58,034 nucleotides of DNA from Spirochaetaceae bacterium (GCA_007693945.1 RECP01000088.1:1-58034); one strand, 5' to 3'; shown: positions 25,759-35,809, numbered from the stretch's first letter. Notes: a model not told the origin generated them from the letters alone. Numbers and translations: made by a program.

Positions 25759-28263
25759 ATGAATCCGCGTGATCTGCCGGTCTACCAACAGCGGGACCGG
25801 ATCCTTGCCGCACTGACCGACAGCCCGGTGATAGTCGTAGAGAGTCCTACCGGCAGCGGCAAGACAACTCAGCTTCCTCTGATTCTGCACGAAGCGGGCT
25901 ACAGCGGCAGTGGCATCATCGGTATCACGCAGCCACGACGCATTGCCGCGGTGTCGGTGTCGCAGTTTCTGGCGCGCCAGCTTCAGCGCTCGGATCGCCT
26001 GGTGGCTTACAAGATGCGCTTCGAGGACACCACCGATGTCGGCACCCGCATCAAGATCATGACCGACGGAATCTTGCTGCAGGAGATGAAAGCTGACTAC
26101 ATGCTGTCACATTACAGCACAATCATCGTCGACGAGGCACACGAGCGCAGCCTGAACATCGATTTCATACTGGGCCTGCTCAAGCGTGTCATCGAGGAGC
26201 GGCCGGGCTTCCGGGTGGTTATATCGTCAGCTACGATCAACGCAGAGCTCTTCGCACAGTACTTCGACTCCTGCCCCGTAGTACGGATCGACGCGCCCAT
26301 GTACCCGGTAACCGTGATCTATGACGCACCACTGTCGAGCAGTTACGAGGCCCTGCTGTACAAAATCGGAGAGATCATGCTCAAGACCGAGGAGGAGCAA
26401 CGGCCCGGAGACGTACTGATCTTCCTCTCCGGCGAACAGATGATCAAGGACTGTATTGCACTCCTGCACGGTTTGCCGATTCGTCGCAGCTTGCACATCC
26501 TTCCGCTTTACAGCCGCCTGAGCAGGGAGGAGCAGGATCTGGTCTTCCCACCTCCACCGCCGGGCAAACGCAAGGTGGTGGTGGCAACCAATATTGCCGA
26601 GACCAGCCTGACCATCGACGGCATTACCACCGTAATCGACAGCGGGCTGGCCAAGATGAACTACTACAACTCGCGCACCTTTACCTCGGCGCTCGAAGAA
26701 GGACCGGTCTCCAGAGCATCGGCCAACCAGCGCCGCGGGCGCGCCGGACGTACCCGTCCGGGCATCTGTTACCGTCTCTACCAGCGCGATGATTTCGAGC
26801 ATAGACCGCTGTTCACCCTCGAGGAGATCTACCGCACCGACCTGTCCGAGGTGGTGCTGCGGATGGCGGAATTGGGCATCAGCGAGTTCACGTCGTTCGA
26901 TTTCATCTCGTCTCCGGGCCGCGGTGCGATTGCCGGCGCAGTGGAGACTCTGCGGTCACTCGATGCGCTCAGCGATGACAACGGTCTATCCGAAATCGGA
27001 CGCATGATGGCCGTCTTTCCGCTGATACCACGCCACTCCCGTATGATCGTGGAGGCGATCCGACGTTACCCCGAGATTATCGAGGAGGTACTGATCGCAA
27101 CCGCCTTCCTCTCTGCCAACACTCCTTTTCTGTTGCCGCAGGGCGAGGAGACCGCCGCGCGCAAAGCGCACCACCAGTACCGCGATGATCTGGGTGATTT
27201 CGTATCCTACCTGAAGCTTTACCAGGCGTACCTCTCGAGTGACAAACGCGAGCAGTTCTGCGAGCGACGGTACCTCGACGCGCGAACAATGGCCGAGATT
27301 CACAACATAAAGATTCAGCTCGAAGAGATTGTCGCGGCACTGGGTATCCCGATTGTCCACGGCGGCAACCTGTCCGACTATCTGTGTGCCGTGGCACGCG
27401 GACTGATTCAGTTTGTCTGCGCACGCACCGGCCGCGGCCAGTACCGCAGCCTTACCGCGGCCCGCATCCAGATCCATCCCGGATCGGTGATGTTCCGCGA
27501 GAATCCGGATTACATCGTAGCGGGAGAAATTGTACGCACCAGCAAAATGTTCGCGCGCTCGGTTTCGCCGCTGCAGCGCGAGTGGCTGGCACGGATCTCA
27601 GCGGCGCTCGCCGGCGATCTGACGGCCGGCGGCAGGCCCGAGACGGGCAGGCGCACCGAAGCGGCTGCCGCCGGGCGGCCGGAGAAGAGCCGGCGTGACA
27701 CAACGTGGCAGGTTCAGATCGGCGGGCGCGTGTTCCGGTTGCAGCCGCTGAAAGGCAAGAAAAAGATCGCGCTGCTGCCGTGGCGCGAGTTTGCTCCGGT
27801 GGTACGGGGACTCGATTTCGTGCCTCCGCCGCATCTGGGCGGGGTACGCGCCCGGCTCGTGACCGTCCACGGCGAACTGCTCTCAGGCAGCCGGATAGAC
27901 GAGATATTCAGGATAGTGCGCTGGATTGACCCTGAGCAGGCCCACGTTGACGAATGGCCACGCAAGCGCAGTTTCTATGCCCGTGAGGAGCTCACGCAGC
28001 TGTGTGCTGCGCTGCCGCTGGTACTCGGCGTCACGCGCCTGAAGAAGAGTACTCCCGCGCTGGGATTTCTCTCATTACAGAACGATGACTCCGGCACGTA
28101 CTGGTTCAAGCCGACGCGCAATTTCTTTACCGCGGTCTACGAGAGTCTGGCATCACTGGAGGAACTGACCGATGAACTGGGGGAACGGACCGCCCGGGAG
28201 TGCGTAGACAGCATCAACCGCAGCTACCGCCGGCTGAACGAAATCATAGAAGACCAGCCGTAA
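25759..28263 (+). CDS. DEAH-box ATP-dependent helicase (HrpA/HrpB-like)
   Basis: The 834-residue superfamily 2 helicase has motif I SPTGSGKTTQLP, motif II DEAHERS, motif III SSATIN, motif V ATNIAETSLTIDG and motif VI QRRGRAGRTRPG. Helicase-associated domains follow. The DEAHERSLNIDF segment is closer to HrpA than HrpB, but the protein is far shorter than the 1300-residue E. coli HrpA. It probably acts on RNA or ribosome rescue, as shown for HrpA relatives. The C-terminal 200 residues are less conserved. Downstream of hisS. Confidence 0.9.
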   Translation: MNPRDLPVYQQRDRILAALTDSPVIVVESPTGSGKTTQLPLILHEAGYSGSGIIGITQPRRIAAVSVSQFLARQLQRSDRLVAYKMRFEDTTDVGTRIKIMTDGILLQEMKADYMLSHYSTIIVDEAHERSLNIDFILGLLKRVIEERPGFRVVISSATINAELFAQYFDSCPVVRIDAPMYPVTVIYDAPLSSSYEALLYKIGEIMLKTEEEQRPGDVLIFLSGEQMIKDCIALLHGLPIRRSLHILPLYSRLSREEQDLVFPPPPPGKRKVVVATNIAETSLTIDGITTVIDSGLAKMNYYNSRTFTSALEEGPVSRASANQRRGRAGRTRPGICYRLYQRDDFEHRPLFTLEEIYRTDLSEVVLRMAELGISEFTSFDFISSPGRGAIAGAVETLRSLDALSDDNGLSEIGRMMAVFPLIPRHSRMIVEAIRRYPEIIEEVLIATAFLSANTPFLLPQGEETAARKAHHQYRDDLGDFVSYLKLYQAYLSSDKREQFCERRYLDARTMAEIHNIKIQLEEIVAALGIPIVHGGNLSDYLCAVARGLIQFVCARTGRGQYRSLTAARIQIHPGSVMFRENPDYIVAGEIVRTSKMFARSVSPLQREWLARISAALAGDLTAGGRPETGRRTEAAAAGRPEKSRRDTTWQVQIGGRVFRLQPLKGKKKIALLPWREFAPVVRGLDFVPPPHLGGVRARLVTVHGELLSGSRIDEIFRIVRWIDPEQAHVDEWPRKRSFYAREELTQLCAALPLVLGVTRLKKSTPALGFLSLQNDDSGTYWFKPTRNFFTAVYESLASLEELTDELGERTARECVDSINRSYRRLNEIIEDQP

Positions 28264-28345
28264 CCCCCGGCCGCAGCGGTCTACCGACGGCGAGCCGGTT
28301 GGCCACGCACACGGCGGGTGATCCGGCATTCACGGGGTTGCAGCA

Positions 28346-29392
28346 CTATCGGATACGCGCACGCAGGACCGCGCGAACCGTCCGCTCGGCTACCGGAGCA
28401 AGCTCGGTTTGGGTGAGACCTCGCTGCAGTACAAAGCGCAGCGTACCGGAACGCACTTTCTTGTCGTGCTGCATCGCCTGCAGCAGGGCGTCGACTTCTA
28501 TGCCCTCCACCTGCAGCACAAAGCCGTACCGCTCGATCAGCATCCGGGCCCGTGCCGCGTAGTCCGGCTCGGTGATGCCGAGAGCGACTCCGAGGTCCAG
28601 CGCACACGCCATACCCCAGGCAACTGCCTCTCCGTGAGTGTAACGGCCGAATCCGGCCACCGATTCCAGCGCGTGACCGAAGGTGTGTCCCAGGTTGAGC
28701 CAGGCACGGATTCCGAGCTCGGTGAAGTCGCGCTCAACCACCGCGGCCTTGACCGCCAGCGAGCGCTGCACGATGGTGTGCAATGCATCCACCCTGCGCT
28801 GTACGACGGCGGCGTGTTCGCGCTCCAGAAAATCAAACAACTCGGCGTCACCGAGCATGGCGCTCTTGATCACCTCGGCCATACCGCTCTGGAATTCGCG
28901 CGGTGGAAGGCTGTGCAGCGCGGACGGCGCCACCAGCAGGCGTGCTGCAGGATAGAAGGTACCGACCATGTTCTTGTAACCGTGGAAGTTGATCCCGGTC
29001 TTGCCGCCAAAGGCTGCATCCACCATCGCCAGCAGAGTGGTCGGCACCAGTGTCAGCGAAATGCCCCGCATGTAGATCGACGCCGCAAACGCCGCAACGT
29101 CGCACACAGCTCCACCGCCGACACCAATCATCCGACCGTCACGCGAGACGCCTTCGGTCAGCGCGAGCTCCACTATGGCGGCAATCGAACTCCACTGCTT
29201 GGCATCTTCACCCGCCGGTAGTACGATTCGCGGACCAGCGTAGTCGCGACAGAGCTCAATGGTATTGCGGTCCGCCACCAGAAGGGCAGCAGCAGCGTGT
29301 CCGGCATCCGCGTCTAATAGCTCTGCGACCGTGGCGCGCGAGAGCACTACGGTGGTGGTATCCGCGCCGACGGAGTAGCGGTACTCAGACAA
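28346..29392 (-). CDS. aroB: 3-dehydroquinate synthase
   Basis: The 348-residue enzyme converts DAHP to 3-dehydroquinate, step two of the shikimate pathway, using NAD and a divalent metal. Motifs are GVGGGAVCDVAAFAASIYMRG, PTTLLAMVDAAFGGKTGIN, GMAEVIKSAML with the metal-ligand Glu, and NLGHTFGHALE with the metal-ligand His. Length is normal. The ATG overlaps the stop of the upstream arsR-type gene by 8 nt, so the two are translationally coupled. No other aro gene is near. Confidence 0.95.
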   Translation of the reverse strand: MSEYRYSVGADTTTVVLSRATVAELLDADAGHAAAALLVADRNTIELCRDYAGPRIVLPAGEDAKQWSSIAAIVELALTEGVSRDGRMIGVGGGAVCDVAAFAASIYMRGISLTLVPTTLLAMVDAAFGGKTGINFHGYKNMVGTFYPAARLLVAPSALHSLPPREFQSGMAEVIKSAMLGDAELFDFLEREHAAVVQRRVDALHTIVQRSLAVKAAVVERDFTELGIRAWLNLGHTFGHALESVAGFGRYTHGEAVAWGMACALDLGVALGITEPDYAARARMLIERYGFVLQVEGIEVDALLQAMQHDKKVRSGTLRFVLQRGLTQTELAPVAERTVRAVLRARIR

Positions 29393-29693
29393 TGACGCGC
29401 TCTTCCTTGAGGGACTCGATCAGCCGTTTGACAAAGGGGTCAACGATCGAGTAGGTGCGTCGATTGCCCCGCACCTCGGATCGAACGATTCCTTTGTCCT
29501 TCAAAACCGCGAGGTGCTGCGAAATCACTGGCTGCGGCTGATTGAGGCACGCCCAGAGTTCGGAAACACACGGGTCATCACCACTGGCGATCATGCAGAG
29601 AATCTTGAGACGCAGCGGATGACCGCACACCTTGATCCGCTGGGCGTAATCGAGCAGTTCTTCTTCAGAGCATACGCGACCGGGTTCTTCCAT
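29385..29693 (-). CDS. ArsR-family winged-helix transcriptional regulator
   Basis: The 102-residue ArsR/SmtB-type repressor carries a helix-turn-helix around PQPVISQHLAVLKDKGIV and a wing ending at RRTYSIVDPFV. It has cysteines near residues 8, 23, 41 and 49. Three lie around the DDPCVSELWACLN helix, near where ArsR metal or thiol sites occur, though the classic ELCVC motif is not exact. It overlaps aroB by 8 nt and may control its own operon. No clear operator is visible. The promoter box at 29702-29730 ends 8 nt before the ATG, and no ribosome site is present. Confidence 0.88.
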   Translation of the reverse strand: MEEPGRVCSEEELLDYAQRIKVCGHPLRLKILCMIASGDDPCVSELWACLNQPQPVISQHLAVLKDKGIVRSEVRGNRRTYSIVDPFVKRLIESLKEERVIV

Positions 29694-29701
29694 CAGAGAT
29701 G

Positions 29702-29730
29702 ACTCTACACCGAATCGGCAAATTGTTCAA
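29702..29730 (-). promoter_or_regulatory. Putative promoter of the arsR-aroB operon, possibly leaderless
   Basis: On the - strand, TTGAAC (29725-29730), 17 nt, then TAGAGT (29702-29707). Both boxes match at four of six positions. Confidence 0.35.
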
Positions 29731-29795
29731 CTATATAATGGCTGCGATATATTCAGTCCGGCGCGCGATGACGATCAGGTAGTTCAAACGCGGCG

Positions 29796-30143
29796 CTATT
29801 TCGCCGCGGCAGCGCTCTTCCTGGGAGTCGCGGCTTCAGACGACGAGCGCGTTCCGCTATCGGACTTGCTGTCTGAACCGGAACCTGTATCACCGGACTT
29901 CGCCGCGCCGGCGGCTTCCTTACCGTTTGACCCGCTGGAAGCCGTCGCTGCGCTGGACTTTGATCGACTATCGTTTACGTAAAATCCGCTGCCTTTGAAG
30001 ATGATCCCGGCACCGCCCCCGATCAGACGGCGCAACTGCCTTTTGCTGCACGCAGGGCAGACCGCGAGCGGCTTGTCTGACATGTTCTGAAACACGTCGA
30101 AGCTGTGGCCACACGCTCTGCACTCGTAATCATACGTCGGCAT
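29796..30143 (-). CDS. FmdB-family zinc-ribbon protein with Ser/Lys/Ala tail
   Basis: The 115-residue protein begins PTYDYECRACGHSFDVFQ, the FmdB/CxxC regulatory-family signature. It has CRAC and CPAC pairs forming a zinc ribbon and the family block LRRLIGGGAGIIFKGSGFY. A low-complexity Ser/Lys/Gly/Ala tail of about 55 residues follows. FmdB was named from a formamidase locus, but the family function is unknown. The ATG at 30143 is chosen because it starts the conserved domain and is preceded by GAGG. A promoter at 30190-30218 fits this start. Confidence 0.88.
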   Translation of the reverse strand: MPTYDYECRACGHSFDVFQNMSDKPLAVCPACSKRQLRRLIGGGAGIIFKGSGFYVNDSRSKSSAATASSGSNGKEAAGAAKSGDTGSGSDSKSDSGTRSSSEAATPRKSAAAAK

Positions 30144-30189
30144 CGAACCATTTCCTCTCTTTACCGGGAATATACACGCTTCCAACCGT

Positions 30190-30218
30190 AATATACCAAA
30201 GCCGCTCGTAAAAGACAA
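30190..30218 (-). promoter_or_regulatory. Promoter of the FmdB-like gene
   Basis: On the - strand, TTGTCT (30213-30218), 17 nt, then TATATT (30190-30195). The transcript would start near 30183. Confidence 0.5.
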
Positions 30219-30268
30219 TAAAGCGTACCGGCTGAGCGGCAACTCCAGTCTGGACCGTCATCTGGTTG

Positions 30269-31045
30269 CTATGGAATGCCGTCCAGACGCACGGGAATCC
30301 CGACGCACTGAAGATGCCGCTTGATGTCGGCTACGCTGTATGTTCCGTAATGCACCATCGAGGCCACCAGGGCTGCGTCGGCATACCCTTCGCTCAGAAC
30401 CTCCGCCACGTGCTGCGGAGTACCGGCTCCTCCGGATGCCACCACGGGAACCGAAACCGCACGGCTGATGATGCCCGTCACCCGGCAGTCGTATCCGTTG
30501 GTTGTGCCGTCGGCGTCGATCGAGTTGAGCACAATTTCACCGGCACCGCGAGCCGTCGCCTCGTGCGCCCATTGCAGCGCATCACGCTCAGTCGGGGTAC
30601 GCCCACCGTCGATCACCACCCGATAGCCGCTTGGCATCGCGTCATCGGCCTGCACGTCCATGCCGAGCACAACACACTGATTTCCAAACGCCGCCGCTCC
30701 CTGGTCGATGATCTGCGGGTTCCGGACCGCCTGGCTGTTGACGCTGACTTTCTCGGCTCCCGCCAGCAACACGTTTCGCATCTGCTCCAGAGTGGCAATG
30801 CCGCCGCCGACGCTGAACGGCACAAAGATCTGCCGCGCGACCTCTTCCACGACATCGAGCATCACCGACCGCCGTTCGCTGCTGGCGGTGATGTCGTAGA
30901 ATACCAGCTCGTCAACGCCGCCCTCATAGTATGTCCGCGCCATCGCCACCGGATCGCCAATGTCAACGTTGCCCTTGAACCGTATCCCCTTGGTGGTCCT
31001 GCCGTCGCGAACGTCAAGACAGACTATGATGCGTTTCTCCAGCAT
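30269..31045 (-). CDS. hisF: Imidazole glycerol phosphate synthase subunit HisF
   Basis: The 258-residue TIM-barrel subunit uses ammonia from HisH to make imidazole glycerol phosphate and AICAR in histidine synthesis. The catalytic aspartates are in [10 protein letters not shown] and in the [14 protein letters not shown] regions. [17 protein letters not shown] and VASGGAG mark phosphate-binding strands. The ATG follows AAGGAG. It lies 12 nt after hisH. Only hisH and hisF of the his pathway occur here, placed downstream of ileS and a lipoprotein gene. Confidence 0.95.
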   Translation of the reverse strand: MLEKRIIVCLDVRDGRTTKGIRFKGNVDIGDPVAMARTYYEGGVDELVFYDITASSERRSVMLDVVEEVARQIFVPFSVGGGIATLEQMRNVLLAGAEKVSVNSQAVRNPQIIDQGAAAFGNQCVVLGMDVQADDAMPSGYRVVIDGGRTPTERDALQWAHEATARGAGEIVLNSIDADGTTNGYDCRVTGIISRAVSVPVVASGGAGTPQHVAEVLSEGYADAALVASMVHYGTYSVADIKRHLQCVGIPVRLDGIP

Positions 31046-31057
31046 GACGGTGGCTCC

Positions 31058-31669
31058 TTACGGGGCGTGCTCGAGGAAGTTGCGCAGCAGCTGCAGGCCG
31101 TACGGCCCCGATTTCTCCGGGTGAAACTGCACCGCGCTCAGGTTATCGCGGCAGACCGCCGAAGCGAAGCGCACTCCGTAATCGGTCTCAGCGATAACGG
31201 CCGCAGAATCCCCGGGCTGCGGGAAATAGGAGTGCACAAAGTAGAACGATGCCCCGGTCGGGATGCCGTTGAACAGATAGTGGCTTGCGGTCGGCTCCAC
31301 CTGGTTCCACCCCATATGCGGGATTTTGAGCCCGTCGGCGGCGGCAAAGCGACGCGCCGAACCGGCGATCAGACCCAGGCAGACCGCGTCGTTCTCCTCG
31401 GAGGAGTCCAGCACAATCTGCGAACCAAGACAGATGCCAAGGACGGGACGGCCGCTGCGGACATACTGTGCGATGGCCCGATCCAGGCCGCGTGACTTGA
31501 GCACCCGCATCGCCGCGGCCGCATCTCCAACTCCGGGAAAGATCAGCCGGTCGCTCTTCAACAGTTGGTCGGGAAGATGCGAGATGACGATCTGTGCACC
31601 GAGCGCCAGCAGCGCAGTCTCCACACTTCTGAGATTGCCGGCGTCATAGTCAACTACGCCTACCCGCAT
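31058..31669 (-). CDS. hisH: Imidazole glycerol phosphate synthase subunit HisH
   Basis: The 203-residue class I glutaminase subunit supplies ammonia to HisF. The catalytic cysteine is in RPVLGICLGSQIV, and the His/Glu pair is in VQFHPEKSGPYGLQLLRNF. DYDAGNLRSVETAL and FPGVGDAAAAM are family blocks. The ATG lacks a strong ribosome site. It follows the lipoprotein gene by 28 nt, so it probably belongs to the ileS transcript. Confidence 0.95.
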   Translation of the reverse strand: MRVGVVDYDAGNLRSVETALLALGAQIVISHLPDQLLKSDRLIFPGVGDAAAAMRVLKSRGLDRAIAQYVRSGRPVLGICLGSQIVLDSSEENDAVCLGLIAGSARRFAAADGLKIPHMGWNQVEPTASHYLFNGIPTGASFYFVHSYFPQPGDSAAVIAETDYGVRFASAVCRDNLSAVQFHPEKSGPYGLQLLRNFLEHAP

Positions 31670-31697
31670 CGCTTCAACCGTTCACCACGCTACGCGG

Positions 31698-32663
31698 CTA
31701 TTGTACGCCGAAACGCGCGCTGAAGCTGCGCATCAGTCGCCGCAACTCGTCGGACTGCAGCGATGCACCGTGAAAGCGCACCAAATTCGCGGTGCGCTGG
31801 GTTTCGAGCTGTTCCAAGAACAGCTGCATGTCGAGCCCTGCATCGCGTCCCACCGCCAGCAGCAACAGCCGAAACAGCACGTGGAAGGCGCGGGCGTCCT
31901 GTTCGCTCTCCAGGCGGACTATTCCCGCCATGCTGATTGGCGCGTCGGATTGATGACCCGTGTCCGCCGGCCCGTTTGAGGGGACCGTGCCGCGATCAAA
32001 GAACACGGTTATATCCTGCAACGGCATCCGAATCGGCGCGCCGAAGCGCGACATCGCTTCGCGTCCCGGTTCAGGGAAATGCACGGTGAGCTGGTGGCGG
32101 ATCGCCTCACTCTCCAGTGCCACAAGCTGTGTCTCCAGCGAAGCACCGACGGCCGGAATCACACCGGCCTCCACCATCGACGCCTGTTCGAGCCGCTGCT
32201 CGATCTGGCCTTCCGAGACCAGCACGTAGCCGGAACGCAGCACGGCAACCGAGAACCCTGAGCTCTGCTCGGTGAAGTAGCTGCGCGCGGGGCTGCTACG
32301 CTGCAGCACGCTCTCGCTCCAGTCCGGATCGCGGCGCAGGTTGTTCTCGATGATCCGCCTGGGATACCGTCCTGCGGCCACCAGGTTCAGCGCGGGCTGC
32401 GGCATGCGTGCCACGCTGGCTACCACCAGGTCGGTGCGGTCAACTACCTGCGCCAACTGCTCGGCGGAGACGCCGGCGGGCAGCAGCGCCTCGAGCACAA
32501 TCTCGCCGGTCAGAGCATCATTGATGAAGAGGTACGCCCCCTGGTCAGCCGGGAGGTAGGCCACCAGATCGCGCTCGAAAACCGGCGGTGCGGTGCGGCA
32601 GGCGCCCAGCAGCATCGCCAGCGCGGCGGCGGCAACGGCCGCCCGGCAGCCGGGTCTCCTCAC
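31698..32663 (-). CDS. Predicted lipoprotein, function unknown
   Basis: The 321-residue protein starts with a basic n-region and a hydrophobic run ending in the lipobox LLGAC, so it is probably a lipoprotein on the inner or outer membrane. No family is recognised. The mature part contains AYLFINDAL and repeated regions on membrane-like beta character, reminiscent of spirochaete lipoproteins that report a bounded score or surface property. This is only impression. The GTG start at 32663 overlaps the ileS stop by 4 nt (GTGA) and gives a compact signal peptide. A longer GTG start at 32687 is less likely. Co-transcribed with ileS. Confidence 0.7.
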   Translation of the reverse strand: MRRPGCRAAVAAAALAMLLGACRTAPPVFERDLVAYLPADQGAYLFINDALTGEIVLEALLPAGVSAEQLAQVVDRTDLVVASVARMPQPALNLVAAGRYPRRIIENNLRRDPDWSESVLQRSSPARSYFTEQSSGFSVAVLRSGYVLVSEGQIEQRLEQASMVEAGVIPAVGASLETQLVALESEAIRHQLTVHFPEPGREAMSRFGAPIRMPLQDITVFFDRGTVPSNGPADTGHQSDAPISMAGIVRLESEQDARAFHVLFRLLLLAVGRDAGLDMQLFLEQLETQRTANLVRFHGASLQSDELRRLMRSFSARFGVQ

Positions 32664-35600
32664 GCTCTTGACAGCGAGATTACGCACTTCTCGTCTCCGA
32701 TGGTTACCTGATTGCCGGTGGCACCATTGTCCACCCAGTCGAGCGACACCGCGAGCGTTTCATTCATCAGATAGTCACGAAAGCTGGTCACCGCGTCGCG
32801 CACCATGTCGCCGGCCGATATCGAGAGCTGAATGCGGTCACTGACATCCAGGCCGCTCTCTTTGCGCAGATTCTGGATCACCCTGATTGCATCGCGCACG
32901 ATACCTTCCTGGCGTAGCTCGTCGGTGATCTCCGGATCCAGCGCCACCGTGAGCGACCCTTCGTTTAACACCTTCAGTCTTTCCTTTTCCGAGCGCTGAA
33001 TGATTACGCTTTCTGCGGTAATCTCCAGCATTCGGGAGCCGATATCCAGACTGAGGGCGTCGCCCTCGATAAGGCTCCGGATCTCGCGCGGCGTGAGCGC
33101 GGCGATCCTGTCCGCCACGGCCTTCATATCCTTGCCCAGTTGCGGTCCCAGAATACGGTAGTTGGCCTTGGTCGAGTACTCAACCAGATCCTCCTCGTTC
33201 TCGCGGAAGATCACATCCTTCACATTAAGCTCCTCGCGGATGATTCCCTCCATCTCGCGCAGGATCCTGCGCTCGTCACTGTTGATCGTGACCAGATGCA
33301 GCGCCTTCAGCGGCTGTCGTGTCTTGAGGTCGTACATGCGCCGGATCGCGCGGCCCATTCGAACCGTCTGCTGCGTGATCTGCATTTTGCGCTCCAGATC
33401 GCGGTTGCGTCGTGACTGGTCGGCCTCGGGGTAATCGCACAGGTGGACCGAGTCGGGCATCGACCCGGTACGCAGGTTGAGGTAGATAGCCTCGGTGGTA
33501 AACGGGATAAAGGGGGCGGCTACCATCGTCAGCCTCAACAGTACCGTATAGAGCGTCTGGTAGGCCTGTTGTTTGTCGTTGTCGTTTTCGCTGCGCCAGA
33601 AGCGCCGCCGGGAACGGCGGATATACCAGTTGTTGAGCACGTCGATGAAGGCCACGATCGGGTCAATCGCCTTCTGCAGCTCGTATCGATCGAGGTTCTC
33701 ACTGACCGCCTGCACCAGCCGTTCGAGCTCGGAGAGAACCCAGCGGTCAAGCGGGTTAGCTGGATCGCGCGGCGGCCCGGTCGGTCGCACATCGTCGATA
33801 TTGGCGTAGGTGACGAAGAAGCTGTACGAATTCCACAGGGGAATAATAACGGTCTTGAGAACTTCGCGCACCGCCTCATCGGAGTACTTGAGATCCTCGG
33901 CTCGCACCACCGCGGAGTTGGTCAGGAACAGCCGCAGCGCGTCGGCGCCGAACTTGTCAATGACCTCCTGTGGATCGGTGTAGTTACGCTCGCTCTTGGA
34001 CATCTTCTTGCCGTCCGCGGCGAGCACAAGACCGTTGACCACGCAGTTGCGAAACGCCGGGGCTTCGAACAACGCCGCGGCAAGCACGGTCAACGTGTAG
34101 AACCACCCGCGCGTCTGGTCGAGTCCTTCGCAGATGAAGTCCGCCGGGAAGTTGGCTTCGAACCATTGCTTGTGCTCGAATGGATAGTGGTTCTGCCCGT
34201 AGGGCATGGCTCCGGACTCAAACCAGCAGTCGAGCACTTCGGGTACGCGGCGCATGGTTCCTCTACCGTCGGGGGACGGCCAGCTAATCTCGTCCACGTA
34301 GTGTTTGTGAAGGTCGGTCACCTTGCGGCCGGAGCGCGCTTCAAGTTCGGCGCGCGAGCCGATGCACTCGATGTAGTCGCTGCCGTCGCACTTCCAGACC
34401 GGAATCGGGTTCCCCCAATAGCGGTTACGCGATATCGCCCAGTCGCGAGCTCCTTCCAGCCACTTGCCGAAACGACCGGTCTGCAGATGGTCGGGTACCC
34501 AGCGGATCCGGCTGTTGGCCTTCAACATGTCGGGCTTGATCTTTTCGATGTCCACAAACCAGGACGAAATAGCACGGTAGATCAGCGGCTGCTTGGTACG
34601 GTAGCAATGCGGGTATGGGTGCAGGTAGCTCTCGCGCTTGACCAGCTTGCGTTCTTGCTTGAGCATTGCGATGATCGGCTTGTCGGCATCCTTGACGAAG
34701 AGCCCTTCAAAGTCGCTGACTTCCGCGGTGAAGCGGCAGTCGGCGTCGATCGGGCAGACGATCGGCAGACCGGAGTCCTTGAGCACCTGATAATCATCCT
34801 CGCCGAAGCCGGGCGCGATGTGCACCACGCCGCTGCCGTCCAGTGTGGTTACAAAGCCGGCCGCGTGAGCACGGAAGGCCCCGTTTGTTTCCAGTCCGGC
34901 AAAATAGGGAAACAGCGGCTCGTACCGCAGCCCGGCAAGATCGCTGCCCATGAGCCGTCTGACTTCGCTGTATTGGTCGGCGCTCTGGTAGTAGGCGCCG
35001 AGGCGGTCTGCGGCCAGAATGTAGTGATCCTCACCGTCTCTGACCACCGCGTACTCAATATGCGGCCCGAGCGCCAGTCCCAGGTTGGACGGCAGAGTCC
35101 ACGGCGTGGTAGTCCACGCCAGTACGTAGCTGTTGGCTGGCAATCCGTACTGCTGCGCGCTGTCGTCTCTGACGCGGAAACGCACCGTGATCGCCGGGTC
35201 GGTCACCTCGTGATAGCCGCCCAGGTTGACCTCGAAGTTGGAAAGCGGCGTGGCCAGTCCCGGGCTGTAGGGCAGAATATAGTGGCCTTCGTAGATCAGG
35301 CCCCTGTCCCACAGGGTCTTGAAGACCCACCAGATCGACTCCATGTAGTCCGGGTCCATGGTTTTGTAGTCGTTCTCGAAATCGACCCAGCGGCCCATGC
35401 GCGTGACAATCCGGCGCCACTGCTCGGTGTAGCGCAGCACGATCGAGCGGCACGCTTCGTTGAAGTTGGCGATCCCGAACTCCTCGATCTGCGCCTTGCC
35501 GGAGATGCCGAGCTCCTTCTCCATTTCATACTCCACCGGCAAGCCGTGGCAGTCCCAGCCGAAACGTCGATCCACCTTCTTGCCGCGCATCGCCTGGTAG

Positions 35601-35809
35601 CGCGGAAAGATGTCCTTGATGGTGCCGGGCACAAAGTGCCCGAAATGCGGCAGGCCGGTGGCAAACGGCGGTCCGTCGTAGAATACAAACTCCTGGTTGC
35701 CCTCGCGCTGTTCAATCGAGCGCTTGAAAATGCTGTTCTGCTCCCAGAAATCGAGAATCCGAAGCTCCATCTCGGGAAAACTGACTTTCGGATCAACTGG
35801 CTCGTACAA
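32660..35809 (-). CDS. ileS: Isoleucine--tRNA ligase, IleS2 (eukaryote-like) type
   Basis: The 1049-residue class I synthetase has the HIGH-like motif GLPHFGHFVPGTIKD and the KKMSKSERNY loop. The RRFGWDCHGLPVEYEMEKELG block marks the IleS2 group, which is naturally less sensitive to mupirocin. The central editing domain follows, and the C-terminal region of about 350 residues lacks the zinc-finger cysteine set of bacterial IleS1. The start is unclear. I prefer the TTG at 35809 because GGAGG lies 5 nt upstream and YEPVDPKVSFP matches the usual N-terminus. A GTG at 35845 is also in frame. Promoter at 35898-35926. Heads ileS-lipoprotein-hisH-hisF. Confidence 0.95.
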   Translation of the reverse strand: MYEPVDPKVSFPEMELRILDFWEQNSIFKRSIEQREGNQEFVFYDGPPFATGLPHFGHFVPGTIKDIFPRYQAMRGKKVDRRFGWDCHGLPVEYEMEKELGISGKAQIEEFGIANFNEACRSIVLRYTEQWRRIVTRMGRWVDFENDYKTMDPDYMESIWWVFKTLWDRGLIYEGHYILPYSPGLATPLSNFEVNLGGYHEVTDPAITVRFRVRDDSAQQYGLPANSYVLAWTTTPWTLPSNLGLALGPHIEYAVVRDGEDHYILAADRLGAYYQSADQYSEVRRLMGSDLAGLRYEPLFPYFAGLETNGAFRAHAAGFVTTLDGSGVVHIAPGFGEDDYQVLKDSGLPIVCPIDADCRFTAEVSDFEGLFVKDADKPIIAMLKQERKLVKRESYLHPYPHCYRTKQPLIYRAISSWFVDIEKIKPDMLKANSRIRWVPDHLQTGRFGKWLEGARDWAISRNRYWGNPIPVWKCDGSDYIECIGSRAELEARSGRKVTDLHKHYVDEISWPSPDGRGTMRRVPEVLDCWFESGAMPYGQNHYPFEHKQWFEANFPADFICEGLDQTRGWFYTLTVLAAALFEAPAFRNCVVNGLVLAADGKKMSKSERNYTDPQEVIDKFGADALRLFLTNSAVVRAEDLKYSDEAVREVLKTVIIPLWNSYSFFVTYANIDDVRPTGPPRDPANPLDRWVLSELERLVQAVSENLDRYELQKAIDPIVAFIDVLNNWYIRRSRRRFWRSENDNDKQQAYQTLYTVLLRLTMVAAPFIPFTTEAIYLNLRTGSMPDSVHLCDYPEADQSRRNRDLERKMQITQQTVRMGRAIRRMYDLKTRQPLKALHLVTINSDERRILREMEGIIREELNVKDVIFRENEEDLVEYSTKANYRILGPQLGKDMKAVADRIAALTPREIRSLIEGDALSLDIGSRMLEITAESVIIQRSEKERLKVLNEGSLTVALDPEITDELRQEGIVRDAIRVIQNLRKESGLDVSDRIQLSISAGDMVRDAVTSFRDYLMNETLAVSLDWVDNGATGNQVTIGDEKCVISLSRA

